Origin: CALAMC01 sp964459465
Lineage (GTDB): Bacteria > Zixibacteria > MSB-5A5 > GN15 > PGXB01
Direction: 5' to 3'
DNA length: 64,000 bases
NCBI GenBank assembly: GCA_964459465.1
Contig: CAYWLR010000008.1
Coordinates: 68,353-132,352, forward strand
Part shown: one piece after another, positions 49,421 to 58,505 of the stretch
Layout of the letters: every line of letters starts with the position of its first letter
Numbering within the stretch: the first letter of the stretch is position 1
Notes under the pieces: generated by a model
Seen by the model: only the letters and a program-made list of their open reading frames with translations
The model's database searches: none
What the model was told of the DNA's origin: nothing
Made by a program: the position numbers and the translations under genes

Positions 49421-51598
49421 ATGTCACTTCGCATCAATAACAACATTGCCGCGATCAATGCGCATCGTAACTTGTTGAATACGACTGATGCCCTGACCAA
49501 ATCCATGGAAAAATTGTCGTCAGGTTATCGCATCAACCGCGCCGCGGACAACCCGGCCGGTCTGGTGATTTCGGAACAATTCCGTGCCCAGATTGCGGGT
49601 TTGAATCAAGCCATTAAAAACTCCGAAGGATCAATCAACATGATCCAGACGGCTGAAGGCGCTCTGACTGAAATCAACAGCCTGTTGGTTTCGATGAGAG
49701 AACTGGCCATTCACGCCGCCAACGAAGGTTTCAATGACGTTGCCCAGCTCGAAGCTGACCAGGCAGAAATTGATAACGCCATTCTGACGATTGACCGTAT
49801 CGCGGCCAATACGCAGTTTGGAACCAAGAAATTACTTAACGGCACCAACGCCAATACGGCAGTCTTCACCGGTGCCCATGCCGGTTCTTCCGGTGCCAAT
49901 ATTCGGGAAAGCTATCTTTCCGACGGCACGCATTATCTGACCTCGACCAAGATCAGTGAATCCAGTGCCAGGTTGAACACGACCAACTATGGTATTGCCA
50001 TCGATACTTCCGTCATTCCGGCCAATCTGACCGATGGTGACCATACCCTGGACGTTATCACGACGTCCTCCGCGGCGATAAAAAACAATGGCACGGCCGT
50101 TACAATCGTTGATGATTGGGGTAACGGTATTACTTTCGGTGCCGCAGTTGATGCGCCGCAAGTAGTTTCCACGGCCACTTTGAACGGCGCCGCCACGGCG
50201 GCCGATGCTGGTACGGTCACGTTTACCCTTTCGTATCAGTATGCCGGTGGTGACGTTCAGACAGCCACCATCACCCAGGCCGTGACCGATGGTATGACGC
50301 AGGCTCAATTGCTTACGGCTCTCAACAGCTCGATCGATACCGCTTTCGGTTCCGGCGTCATCACGGCGACGGTTCTGGCCGGTGGAACGCTGGCTTTCGT
50401 CACCGATAATACCGGCAGTGATTATTCGATAGCGGTCGGCGCCAGCACTTATACCGGTGGTGCGGCGGCCTGGTTCGCCTTCGCGGCGCAGGACGATCGT
50501 GGTGTGGCCAGCCAGGAACTGGCTCTCGAAGCCATCGTCAACGGCAACTACGATAACTCCGCGCAGCAGCAGGCGACTCTGATTCTGACCGGAACGCATA
50601 CCACGATGGCTTCCTTGATTGCCGAAATCAATGATCAGCTTGATGAAGCTCTCGGAACCGGTTTTGGTATGGCCGACGGTACAACCCAGAATATTACCGC
50701 TTCGGAAGGAACCGATGGTTCTATCGTCTTCACGAGTGCCGACCAGGGTTCGGCCTACAGCATTCGCGCTCTGGCCAACAATGCCGCTATCGGCGTCATC
50801 CAGGATTCGATTGCCTGGACCGGTAGCGATGCCGTGATCAGATTCGACGGCTATACCACCCAGCTCAATCGCGTCGATTGGGGTGCCGATCGTGACTGGA
50901 CTATCGGCAATAAAGCCGTTGGAGAAACCGGTCGCGGAACAATGGGCATTACGGTCAGTGGTCTTAGCGCGACCGGCGGCGGTGTTACCATCGGTAACAT
51001 GATTGTTGACGTCGAAGCCGCGCGTTTTGCGGTCTATCTGGACGGCAGTTCGGCCCATACGGTTATCGCCGGTGTCGAAACCATCGTCAGCGATACCTCC
51101 GGTCTCGAGCGCTTGAAAATAGTGCTTGACCTGGATGCCGACGGTGGTTCGGAAACGATCAGCAACAACGACAACTCGCTGGTTTTCCAGATCGGCGCCA
51201 ACGTTGGTCAGACGGCCAAAATCAGTCTGCCCAACATGTCCGCTTCCACTCTTGGCCGCTATTTGTCCGACAATATGTATGCCTCGCTGGCCGACATTGA
51301 CGTGACGACAGCCCAGGGTGCTCAGGATTCGCAGGCCATCATCGATCAGGCAATCGATGAGGTTACGGTGATTCGTGGAACTCTCGGTAGTTTCCAGAAA
51401 AACACTCTGGAATCGAACTTGAGAAACCTGCGTATCGCTTCCCAGAACCTGCAGGCTTCTGAGTCCAATATTCGCGATACCGACATGGCTGAAGAAATGT
51501 CAAACTTCGTGAAGAATCAAATACTCATGCAGGCCGGCACTGCCATGCTTGCCCAGGGTAATCAGATTCCTCAAGTTGTTTTGTCTCTCTTCTCCTAA
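49421..51598 (+). CDS. fliC: flagellin
   Basis: Filament subunit, 725 residues, larger than the common 280-500. The N-terminal D0/D1 part (MSLRINNNIAAINAHRNL ... SSGYRINRAADNPAGLVISEQFRAQIAGLNQAIKNSEGSINMIQTAEGALTEIN) and the C-terminal D1/D0 part (NLRIASQNLQASESNIRDTDMAEEMSNFVKNQILMQAGTAMLAQGNQIPQ) are standard. The centre (about 145-620) is a long Gly/Ala/Thr-rich variable region exposed on the filament, with sites for O-glycosylation (many Ser and Thr). Strong ribosome site AAGGAGGAAG. A good terminator follows, so it is transcribed alone. Confidence 0.97.
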   Translation: MSLRINNNIAAINAHRNLLNTTDALTKSMEKLSSGYRINRAADNPAGLVISEQFRAQIAGLNQAIKNSEGSINMIQTAEGALTEINSLLVSMRELAIHAANEGFNDVAQLEADQAEIDNAILTIDRIAANTQFGTKKLLNGTNANTAVFTGAHAGSSGANIRESYLSDGTHYLTSTKISESSARLNTTNYGIAIDTSVIPANLTDGDHTLDVITTSSAAIKNNGTAVTIVDDWGNGITFGAAVDAPQVVSTATLNGAATAADAGTVTFTLSYQYAGGDVQTATITQAVTDGMTQAQLLTALNSSIDTAFGSGVITATVLAGGTLAFVTDNTGSDYSIAVGASTYTGGAAAWFAFAAQDDRGVASQELALEAIVNGNYDNSAQQQATLILTGTHTTMASLIAEINDQLDEALGTGFGMADGTTQNITASEGTDGSIVFTSADQGSAYSIRALANNAAIGVIQDSIAWTGSDAVIRFDGYTTQLNRVDWGADRDWTIGNKAVGETGRGTMGITVSGLSATGGGVTIGNMIVDVEAARFAVYLDGSSAHTVIAGVETIVSDTSGLERLKIVLDLDADGGSETISNNDNSLVFQIGANVGQTAKISLPNMSASTLGRYLSDNMYASLADIDVTTAQGAQDSQAIIDQAIDEVTVIRGTLGSFQKNTLESNLRNLRIASQNLQASESNIRDTDMAEEMSNFVKNQILMQAGTAMLAQGNQIPQVVLSLFS

Positions 51599-51621
51599 TC
51601 GTGATGGATTTGGCATAAAGC

Positions 51622-51654
51622 GGCCCCGATTTTTAGAAATCGGGGCCTTTTTTT
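51622..51654 (+). terminator. rho-independent terminator of the flagellin gene
   Basis: Stem GGCCCCGATTT / AAATCGGGGCC with a short loop, followed by seven T (51648-51654). A textbook terminator 23 bases after the flagellin stop. Confidence 0.93.
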
Positions 51655-51712
51655 ATTGAATTTCGTTTCAAGGGGAAACATACGGCCGGTACAAATTTAT
51701 ATACGGCAGGGC

Positions 51713-51739
51713 TGAAAAATTCGCGGAAAATGACGATAA
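51713..51739 (+). promoter_or_regulatory. sigma-28-type promoter before fliD
   Basis: TGAA (51713-51716), 15 bases, then GACGATAA (51732-51739), which matches 7 of 8 bases of GCCGATAA. It is 114 bases before the fliD ATG. Confidence 0.6.
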
Positions 51740-51853
51740 AAAAAGAAGATAAGGGTTTTCGGGTTTGGGCCCGGAATTACGATATTTATGGCCATGCGTT
51801 CTTAAACGAAACGGCCAAATGCTGGAAAGTAATTATTTTGCAAAGGGGACAAT

Positions 51854-54193
51854 ATGGCGGCCTTACAGACTATTGAGGGTCTCGTATCCGGACTTGACAT
51901 TACATCAATTATCGATACCATCATGGAATACGAGCGTCAGCCGGTCACCATACTGGAAAGCGACAAGACTCTCAAGACACAGCAAATTGCCGCCTATCGC
52001 GCGGTTGAAGCCAAATTTCTGGCTGTACAGACGGCCATAAATAAACTAAAACGAGCCGATTCATTTCAGCAGGCAAGCGTGAGCGTATCCGATGACAGCG
52101 TCATATCGGCCAGTTCCAGCGGCGAAGTCGGCCCCGGGGCGTACTCATTGAGAGTTCTGCAGATTGCCCGTAATCATCAAATTGCTTCGCAGGGTTTTAA
52201 CGACCCGACCGAGAATGTGTTTGGAACGGGAACCATAAAAATCTCAACGGGCAATTCAAGTTTGATGACTATCGACATTGACAATACGAACAATTCATTG
52301 GTGGACATTAAAAATGCCATTAATAATGCCAATGCCGGTGTCACGGCTACAATCGTAAACGACGGCACCTCGTCCAATCCCTATCGCCTTTTAATAACCT
52401 CCAATAAAACCGGACTGGCCAATTCCATAAATCTGGATATATCGCTATCCGGCGGGCAGACGCTTGATTACTCCGGCAAATCATTCGACAATCCCGAAAC
52501 CCTGTCATTTGCGACAGGCACGACCTCGTCGGTATCCCTGGGGAGCACCGCTTCATACACCGGCAGCTCCAACAAAGTTTATTCCTTCACCGTGGCCGGA
52601 AGCGGCGAGCAGACCATAGGCTCGGACGTCATCCGGGTGGACTGGACCGACGGTACCAATTCGGGGTCGATTCTGGTCACACAGGCCGATTCCGAAGTGG
52701 AACTTGTCGGCGACGGCGCCGACGGCCTTAAGCTGTCGTTTTCATCGGGAAAACTCACCGGAGGCGACACTTTTCAGGTTTCGACATTTGCCCCTCTGTT
52801 GCAGGCGGCCAGCGACGCCAAAATCGCCATGGGTTCCGACGACGCCAACTACGGCTCCGCCCTTGTCATAAGTTCGGAGACCAATGTATTTAATGATGTC
52901 ATTCCGGGTTTATCCCTGTCCGTCAAAAAGGTCAGTGAACCCGGGGCAAGTGTTCTTATCGAAACCAATCGGGATGTCAACGGCATAAAAAACATGATCA
53001 ATGATTTTATAACCAAGTACAACAGCCTGATGGATTTCATGGAAGATCAATTCACGTATGACAAAGAAAGCAACGACACCGGCGTGCTGTTTACGGAGTT
53101 TGTGCTTCAGGCGATGCAGTCAACCACCCGCTCCTCGACGACCTCGGTTATTCCCGGAATTACTTCGGCGTATAAAAGTCTGGCTTCAATTGGCATTCGT
53201 TCCGGCGGCGATGGACGGTTGAAAATCGCCGATTCTGAAAGATTGACCGATGCCATAGAAAACAATTTCAGTGAGTTTTTGAAATTATTCGTGGATTCGG
53301 GCGACTCGACTCGCGCGGGGATTTCCTTTGTTTCCGCGGGAAGCGAAGCCGTCCCGGGAAGCAATTACAGCGTGAATATTACGCGGGTCGCCGAAAAGGG
53401 ATATTTCCGGGGAATAGATATTTCCGACGCCTCGGCAAGTCCCCTGACCATAAACGCCACGAATAATATACTGCAATTCATGGTGGATGGCGTCAGATCC
53501 AATGAAATCGCCCTTACCGAAAAGACATATTCTACGGGAACGGAACTGGCTCAGGAAATACAAACCCGCATCAATGCCGACGAAAAAATCGGAAAGCGCG
53601 GCGTATCGGTGGAATGGGTCGATAACGGTGATACGGGTTATATAAAATTCACGAGTGGTACTTATGGTTCCAGCTCCAAAATAGATATTCTCACGAGTGC
53701 GTCCAATACGGGCTTCAATGCACTCGGGCTGGCGACGGGCACGACGGCCGCGGGTCGCGACGTGGAAGGAACCATAAACGGTGAAAAAGCCACCGGAAGC
53801 GGGCAGTATCTGACCGGGAATAGCGGCAATTCCACGACCGCCGGTCTGAAAATAAAGGTTTCTTTGACTTCGTCGGATCTGGTCTCCGGGAGCGAAGGTT
53901 CCGTATCTTTCGTCCGAGGGCTGTCTTCGACGGTGGCCAAGACTCTGGAAAATATTACCGACAGTTACGAAGGTTCTATCGCACGACGAACCCAGGCTTT
54001 GCAGCAACAAATCGAGGATCTCGATAAGCAAATTACTTTCTATGACGAACGGCTGGCGGCCCGGCGGGAAATATTGTATTCAAAGTTTCAGGCTATGGAA
54101 GACGCTCTGGCCGAAATGCAATCAACCTCCACCTATCTGGACGCGCAGTTGACACAACTCACCAATAACTGGAAAATCATCAATTCAAAATAG
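51854..54193 (+). CDS. fliD: flagellar filament cap protein FliD
   Basis: Filament cap, needed for flagellin folding at the tip. The 779 residues are longer than the usual 450-700. N-terminal domain: GLVSGLDITSIIDTIMEYERQPVTILESDKTLKTQQIAAYRAVEAKFLAVQTAINKLKRADSF. The centre is a variable region rich in Ser, Thr and Gly. C-terminal coiled coil: RTQALQQQIEDLDKQITFYDERLAARREILYSKFQAMEDALAEMQSTSTYLDAQLTQL. ATG 51854 follows AAAGGGGAC. fliS follows 6 bases after its stop. Confidence 0.95.
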   Translation: MAALQTIEGLVSGLDITSIIDTIMEYERQPVTILESDKTLKTQQIAAYRAVEAKFLAVQTAINKLKRADSFQQASVSVSDDSVISASSSGEVGPGAYSLRVLQIARNHQIASQGFNDPTENVFGTGTIKISTGNSSLMTIDIDNTNNSLVDIKNAINNANAGVTATIVNDGTSSNPYRLLITSNKTGLANSINLDISLSGGQTLDYSGKSFDNPETLSFATGTTSSVSLGSTASYTGSSNKVYSFTVAGSGEQTIGSDVIRVDWTDGTNSGSILVTQADSEVELVGDGADGLKLSFSSGKLTGGDTFQVSTFAPLLQAASDAKIAMGSDDANYGSALVISSETNVFNDVIPGLSLSVKKVSEPGASVLIETNRDVNGIKNMINDFITKYNSLMDFMEDQFTYDKESNDTGVLFTEFVLQAMQSTTRSSTTSVIPGITSAYKSLASIGIRSGGDGRLKIADSERLTDAIENNFSEFLKLFVDSGDSTRAGISFVSAGSEAVPGSNYSVNITRVAEKGYFRGIDISDASASPLTINATNNILQFMVDGVRSNEIALTEKTYSTGTELAQEIQTRINADEKIGKRGVSVEWVDNGDTGYIKFTSGTYGSSSKIDILTSASNTGFNALGLATGTTAAGRDVEGTINGEKATGSGQYLTGNSGNSTTAGLKIKVSLTSSDLVSGSEGSVSFVRGLSSTVAKTLENITDSYEGSIARRTQALQQQIEDLDKQITFYDERLAARREILYSKFQAMEDALAEMQSTSTYLDAQLTQLTNNWKIINSK

Positions 54194-54199
54194 GACCAT

Positions 54200-54637
54200 A
54201 TGAGAGACAAAATCAGCGAATACATCAGAAGTGACACCGGAAGCAATTCCCAGATTGAGCTAATCGTCAAGGTGTATAATGGTGCGATTAACAATTTGTC
54301 GCGGGCCCGTCGGTCAATTCAATCCGGCGATATATCCTCCGGTTATCAGGCGTTCGAAGACAGTAAGAAATTTCTTGTACACCTGTACACCACTTTGAAC
54401 ATGGAAAAAGGTGGCGAAATAGCACAAAACCTGTCCAGTCTTTACAGTTTCCTTATTAATGAAATCAATCTCGTGCAGGCCAGCCGGGATTTGAAGCAAC
54501 TGGATGAGATAATGGCCATCCTATCCAACGTAAAAGAGGGATGGATGGAATTGTCGCAGCAGAGTAAATCGAAACAATCGGAAAACAAAGGGGTCTCAAC
54601 GGCCAATACCAATAAAAGCCTGTCCATATCTGCATGA
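54200..54637 (+). CDS. fliS: flagellin export chaperone FliS
   Basis: Binds the flagellin C-terminus before export. The 145 residues show the FliS four-helix pattern: LIVKVYNGAINNLSRARRSIQSGDISSGYQAFEDSKKFLVHLYTTLNMEKGGEIAQNLSSLYSFLINEIN. It lies right after fliD, as in most flagellar clusters. Confidence 0.94.
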   Translation: MRDKISEYIRSDTGSNSQIELIVKVYNGAINNLSRARRSIQSGDISSGYQAFEDSKKFLVHLYTTLNMEKGGEIAQNLSSLYSFLINEINLVQASRDLKQLDEIMAILSNVKEGWMELSQQSKSKQSENKGVSTANTNKSLSISA

Positions 54638-54643
54638 AAGGCC

Positions 54644-55102
54644 ATGAACATGGAAACCAACCAAATAACAAAAATGGAACGTGAACTGGCATTTATACTG
54701 AAGGAAGAGTATTCTTTTTATCAGTCGCTGTACATATTGATTGATAAACAAAAGGATATGGTCAAATACGAAAAAGACGATAAGCTGCTCGACCTCTACA
54801 CCGAAGTTCAGCGTTGTCAACAGCGGATCACCAAGTCCGAGGAAAAAATTAACGCCCTCAAGGAGAAGAATCCGCGTTTGTTCCAGCTGGCTTCTTCGGC
54901 GCCGGAAATTCGCAAACTGGTCAACAGCATTATCACGCTGATAAAAAAGAATATCACGCTTGTAAAAGAAAACGAGCAATACCTGAAAAGCCGTCACGGA
55001 AGAATACTGGCCGAATTGGAACAGCTTAAAAATTCCAGTAAGATCATGCAGTACGTGCACGAAGGTGATCCGTCGCCGCAATTTGTTGACGGCAAGAATT
55101 AA
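54644..55102 (+). CDS. FlgN/FliT-like flagellar chaperone (second copy)
   Basis: A 152-residue helical protein after fliS, the position of fliT in many clusters. Pattern ELAFILKEEYSFYQSLYILIDKQKDMVKYEKDDKLLDLYTEVQRCQQRITKSEEKINALKEKN resembles FlgN more than FliT, and a clear FlgN already exists at 41696. It probably serves FliD or another late substrate. ATG 54644 or 54650 could be the start. Confidence 0.75.
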   Translation: MNMETNQITKMERELAFILKEEYSFYQSLYILIDKQKDMVKYEKDDKLLDLYTEVQRCQQRITKSEEKINALKEKNPRLFQLASSAPEIRKLVNSIITLIKKNITLVKENEQYLKSRHGRILAELEQLKNSSKIMQYVHEGDPSPQFVDGKN

Positions 55103-55150
55103 CCCCGGAACCGCCCCGATGGGGCACATAAATCGGATTTGGAGGGAAGA

Positions 55151-55441
55151 ATGGGAAACAGGAAAAACCCTCGAACAATCAAAGACGAAAGACCAAAGGG
55201 CAACCCCGTGGATCGGGCGAAATCGGTTCAAAAAGCCGAAACCGACGGGGCCGACCGCCTGGGCGATATAAGAAGAAAAATCAAAGAAGGATATTATGCT
55301 TCTTTGGATTTTTCAGAACGGCTGGCCGAAATACTGACCGGGATACCGGAAATTTGCGGCGAGTCGGACGATGAATTAGACGAGGAAATTGTCCGCATAG
55401 CACTGGCAGCAGAAATATACAAGAATTATAAGGTAATATAA
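55151..55441 (+). CDS. small protein, possibly FlgM-like anti-sigma-28
   Basis: A 96-residue protein with a basic, disordered N-terminus and a helical C-terminus (IRRKIKEGYYASLDFSERLAEILTG, then an acidic stretch). The pattern of a short helix IRxxIxxGxY before SERLAExL is reminiscent of FlgM, the sigma-28 inhibitor, which is often small and unfolded. GGAGGGAAG precedes ATG 55151. Since sigma-28-type promoters occur here, an anti-sigma-28 would be expected; the assignment is tentative. Confidence 0.55.
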   Translation: MGNRKNPRTIKDERPKGNPVDRAKSVQKAETDGADRLGDIRRKIKEGYYASLDFSERLAEILTGIPEICGESDDELDEEIVRIALAAEIYKNYKVI

Positions 55442-55487
55442 GGTACCCGATTTTGACGGGGAATATTTGAAGTAAAGGCACAAGGTT

Positions 55488-56384
55488 ATGGCACTTACCG
55501 CATTTGACCCGGATATCGAAAAAAGAATCAACCAGATAATAGGCGGAATCCGAAATCTTCCCACGCCGCCGATTGTTTTTGAGCAGATACAAAAAGTCAT
55601 CAACGACCCCAACGCTTCTTCGGCCAAGGTGGCCAAAATCCTGGGCGAAGATGCGGCCATGTCGGTCAAAGTGCTCAAACTGACCAATTCGGCCTTTTAT
55701 GGATTGTCAAGAGAGGTGGAATCGGTCAAACATGCGGTGACTATTATTGGCCTTGAAGCGGTCCGCAATCTGGTGCTGTCGGCATCGGTTTTGAATATGT
55801 TCAAGTCCGACAATGCCAATAAAGAGTTTCACGAGGAATTCTGGCGGCACAGCCTGGCCACGGCCGTGGCCGCAAGGGTAATCGCGCAGAAGTTTAAAAA
55901 CGGCACCGTTTTTAATCCGGATCCGGCGTTCACGTCGGGGTTGGTGCACGATATCGGACGCATTGTCATATGCTGTTTTCTTCCGGCTGACCATGCCAGA
56001 ATCATGGATGAATTGCGCAGTAAGCAGGAACTGCTGGTTTATGAAGCCGAGGAAAAAATCCTGGGCTTCAATCATGCCCACTTGGGCAGTCATCTTATCA
56101 AAAGCTGGAAACTGCCAGATCGCATGGCCGAGGCCATTGCTTTTCATCATAACCCGCAGGATGAAAATAGCAGCCAGAATTACGCTCATTTGGTATGTCT
56201 GGCGGATCATCTGGCCCACGTGGCTTTTCCCACGACCATCATTGAGAATTCTCATCATATGCTTCCTGCCGGTGTTTCGGAAATTCTAGGACTCGACGAA
56301 ACCGGATTGGAGGGTCTCAAGGGGAATCTAATGGAAGAGTATATGAAGGCGGAGACGTTTATGAAAATGGCCGGTGTAGGCTAA
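55488..56384 (+). CDS. HDOD-domain signalling protein
   Basis: A 298-residue HDOD protein, a family of inactive HD-hydrolase relatives used in signal transduction. Seen: LPTPPIVFEQIQKVINDPNASSAKVAKILGEDAAMSVKVLKLTNSAFYGL, the core VKHAVTIIGLEAVRNLVLSASVLNMF, and an HD-like region SGLVHDIGRIVICCFLPADH ... FNHAHLGSHLIKSW. HDOD proteins next to flagellar genes are common and may affect motility or biofilm. A terminator follows. Confidence 0.92.
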   Translation: MALTAFDPDIEKRINQIIGGIRNLPTPPIVFEQIQKVINDPNASSAKVAKILGEDAAMSVKVLKLTNSAFYGLSREVESVKHAVTIIGLEAVRNLVLSASVLNMFKSDNANKEFHEEFWRHSLATAVAARVIAQKFKNGTVFNPDPAFTSGLVHDIGRIVICCFLPADHARIMDELRSKQELLVYEAEEKILGFNHAHLGSHLIKSWKLPDRMAEAIAFHHNPQDENSSQNYAHLVCLADHLAHVAFPTTIIENSHHMLPAGVSEILGLDETGLEGLKGNLMEEYMKAETFMKMAGVG

Positions 56385-56407
56385 AAAATCGATTGGATTA
56401 AGGTCGG

Positions 56408-56448
56408 GCCGGGCAAATATAACTGGATTTGCCCGGCTTTATTTTTTA
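56408..56448 (+). terminator. rho-independent terminator at the end of the flagellar cluster
   Basis: Stem GCCGGGCAAAT / ATTTGCCCGGC (56408-56437) followed by TTTATTTTTTA. It closes the HDOD transcript before phzF. Confidence 0.88.
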
Positions 56449-56486
56449 TTTTGGCTGCGTTATTTGATTTTGCCGGAGGCAATTTT

Positions 56487-57374
56487 GTGAAGAGAGTGTT
56501 TTATATAATCGATGTTTTTGCCGAGGCCAAATACGCTGGCAATCAACTGGCCGTCTTTCGAAATGCCGAACATTACAGCCAGAAGGAGATGCAAAAGATT
56601 GCCAGGGAAATGAACTATTCGGAGACGACTTTTATATATAATAAACGCCATAAGGATGGTTCTTTTCGTGTCCGTATATTTACTCCGGTCCGTGAAGTCC
56701 CCTTCGCCGGTCATCCAACCATTGGAACTGCCTTTATTATAGTGAAGGAGATTTTAAAATCTGAAGCACCGCAGGTCAATTTGAGGTTGAAGGTTGGCAA
56801 TATTGCGGTCGATGTCCAGCACGATAAAAAGGGGATCGGACGGTTAACCATGCGCCAGAAACAGCCGCAATTCGGGCGAATCATTAACGCCGGAGAAATT
56901 GCCCGGATCCTGAATCTGGCCGGAAAAGATATTAACCGTCGTTTTCCGTGCGTCGAAGTTTCCACTGGGCTTCCCAGCCTGATTGTTCCTTTAAACAGTC
57001 TTGACGCCTTGAAAAGATGCCGGGTGAATAAAGATCTTTACGGCCGTCTGATTACGCGCATCGATGCCCGGGCATTATTCGTCTTCAGCACCCAAACTCA
57101 TAAAAAAGGCAACGACATCAGTGCCCGCTGTTTTCCGATATTTTACGGCATCGAAGAAGATCCGGCCACCGGTTCGGCGGCGGGGTGTTTGGCAGCGTAT
57201 CTGTCAAAATATGAAGTCCTCGGCTCGCCGGAAGTATCGGCAAAGATTGAGCAGGGTTTTGAAATTAATCGTCCCTCGATTCTATATATCAAAGCCTCTT
57301 TAGTGCGGCAGGGTCGTATTGATATCTATGTCGGCGGTCGGTCGGAAATGATCGCCAAAGGCGAGTTCCTGTGA
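56487..57374 (+). CDS. PhzF-family isomerase/epimerase-like protein
   Basis: A 295-residue protein of the PhzF (diaminopimelate epimerase-like) family. Seen: FYIIDVFAEAKYAGNQLAVF at the start, REMNYSETTFIY, VRIFTPVREVPFAGHPTIGTAFII with the conserved Gly-His-Pro, and YGIEEDPATGSAAGCLAAYL. The catalytic Glu region (NYSETTF) is present. The substrate is unknown; the family includes phenazine isomerase and other isomerases. GTG 56487 was chosen for the GGAGG ribosome site; an upstream frame to 56451 is unlikely. Confidence 0.88.
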   Translation: MKRVFYIIDVFAEAKYAGNQLAVFRNAEHYSQKEMQKIAREMNYSETTFIYNKRHKDGSFRVRIFTPVREVPFAGHPTIGTAFIIVKEILKSEAPQVNLRLKVGNIAVDVQHDKKGIGRLTMRQKQPQFGRIINAGEIARILNLAGKDINRRFPCVEVSTGLPSLIVPLNSLDALKRCRVNKDLYGRLITRIDARALFVFSTQTHKKGNDISARCFPIFYGIEEDPATGSAAGCLAAYLSKYEVLGSPEVSAKIEQGFEINRPSILYIKASLVRQGRIDIYVGGRSEMIAKGEFL

Positions 57375-57422
57375 AATTACAGCAGTTCGGCCATTAACCT
57401 GATAAGTACAGAGCACGCATAA

Positions 57423-58463
57423 ATGGACATTTCGCTTTTTGATTATAAACTGCCCGAAGGGCGGATTGCCTATTATCCGGCCCCGCGCCGTGACGGTTCG
57501 CGACTTCTGATCGTAGATCGCAAGACCGGCGCTTTCAAGCATAAAAAGTTTCCGAATGTAATCGACTATATGCAGAAAGGGGACGGCCTGGTCATAAATA
57601 ATACCATGGTTTTCAAATCGCGCCTTTTGGCTCGGCGCGACAGCGGCGGTCGGATCGAGATATTTCTATTGGGAGAAACCAGATATGACAATAAAATCTG
57701 CTGGGAAGTTTTGACCCACCCGACCCGCCGGATTAAAGAAGGCGAGAGAATTAAATTCGATAATGGAAGTTACCTTGATATCATCGCTAAATTGCCCACG
57801 GGACGGACTATCATCAGATTCAAAAGTCGCAAAGAAGCCGAGGAGATTATCCAGAGACACGGTCATATTCCGCTTCCGGTTTATATTCACCGCCCCGATG
57901 AAAAACGGGACGAAATGCGCTATCAGACTGTTTATGCACAGGAAAATAAAACCGGTGCGGTTGCCGCTCCCACCGCCGGCTTGCATTTCACCCCTTCGAT
58001 TCTTAAAAGGATTGAAGAAAAGGGGGTCAAAATTATTCCGGTAACACTGCACGTCGGTTATGGAACGTTTAAGACGGTCAAGACCAGAAAGATCGAGGAA
58101 CACGTCGTTGACGCCGAATACGCGGAAATATCGAAATCTTCAGCCCGGGCCATAAATAACGTAAAGAAAGTCGGGGGACGGATTTTCGCAGTGGGCACAA
58201 CATCGGTCCGGACTCTCGAATCGGCCCCAGTCGTTGACGGTCAGATTCAGGCGTTTGCCGGGGAGGTTGACTTGTTCATTTATCCTCCTTTCGAATTCAA
58301 AATTGTCGATCATATGATTACCAATTTTCATTTGCCGAAGTCCTCGTTGCTGTTTTTGGTTTCAGCCTTTGCCAGCCGGGAGCTGATTTTAAAAGTTTAT
58401 TATGAAGCTATTCGGGAAAATTATCGGTTCTACAGTTATGGCGATTGCATGCTGATTCTGTAA
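57423..58463 (+). CDS. queA: S-adenosylmethionine:tRNA ribosyltransferase-isomerase
   Basis: Transfers the ribosyl group of SAM to 7-aminomethyl-7-deazaguanine in tRNA during queuosine synthesis. The 346 residues show MDISLFDYKLPEGRIAYYPAPRRDGSRLLIV, YQTVYAQENKTGAVAAPTAGLHFTPSIL, VGYGTFKTVKTRKIEEHVVDAEY, and TNFHLPKSSLLFLVSAFASRELIL. All are family blocks. It is 48 bases after phzF; no preQ1 riboswitch is seen. Confidence 0.96.
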   Translation: MDISLFDYKLPEGRIAYYPAPRRDGSRLLIVDRKTGAFKHKKFPNVIDYMQKGDGLVINNTMVFKSRLLARRDSGGRIEIFLLGETRYDNKICWEVLTHPTRRIKEGERIKFDNGSYLDIIAKLPTGRTIIRFKSRKEAEEIIQRHGHIPLPVYIHRPDEKRDEMRYQTVYAQENKTGAVAAPTAGLHFTPSILKRIEEKGVKIIPVTLHVGYGTFKTVKTRKIEEHVVDAEYAEISKSSARAINNVKKVGGRIFAVGTTSVRTLESAPVVDGQIQAFAGEVDLFIYPPFEFKIVDHMITNFHLPKSSLLFLVSAFASRELILKVYYEAIRENYRFYSYGDCMLIL

Positions 58464-58505
58464 AAACTATTTCGGTCTTTTTATTTAATAAATATATTGC
58501 GCCAT

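Noticed and set aside
49832..51058. 408-residue minus-strand frame
   Set aside because: Antisense shadow of the flagellin variable region, rich in Gly and Arg, without ribosome site.
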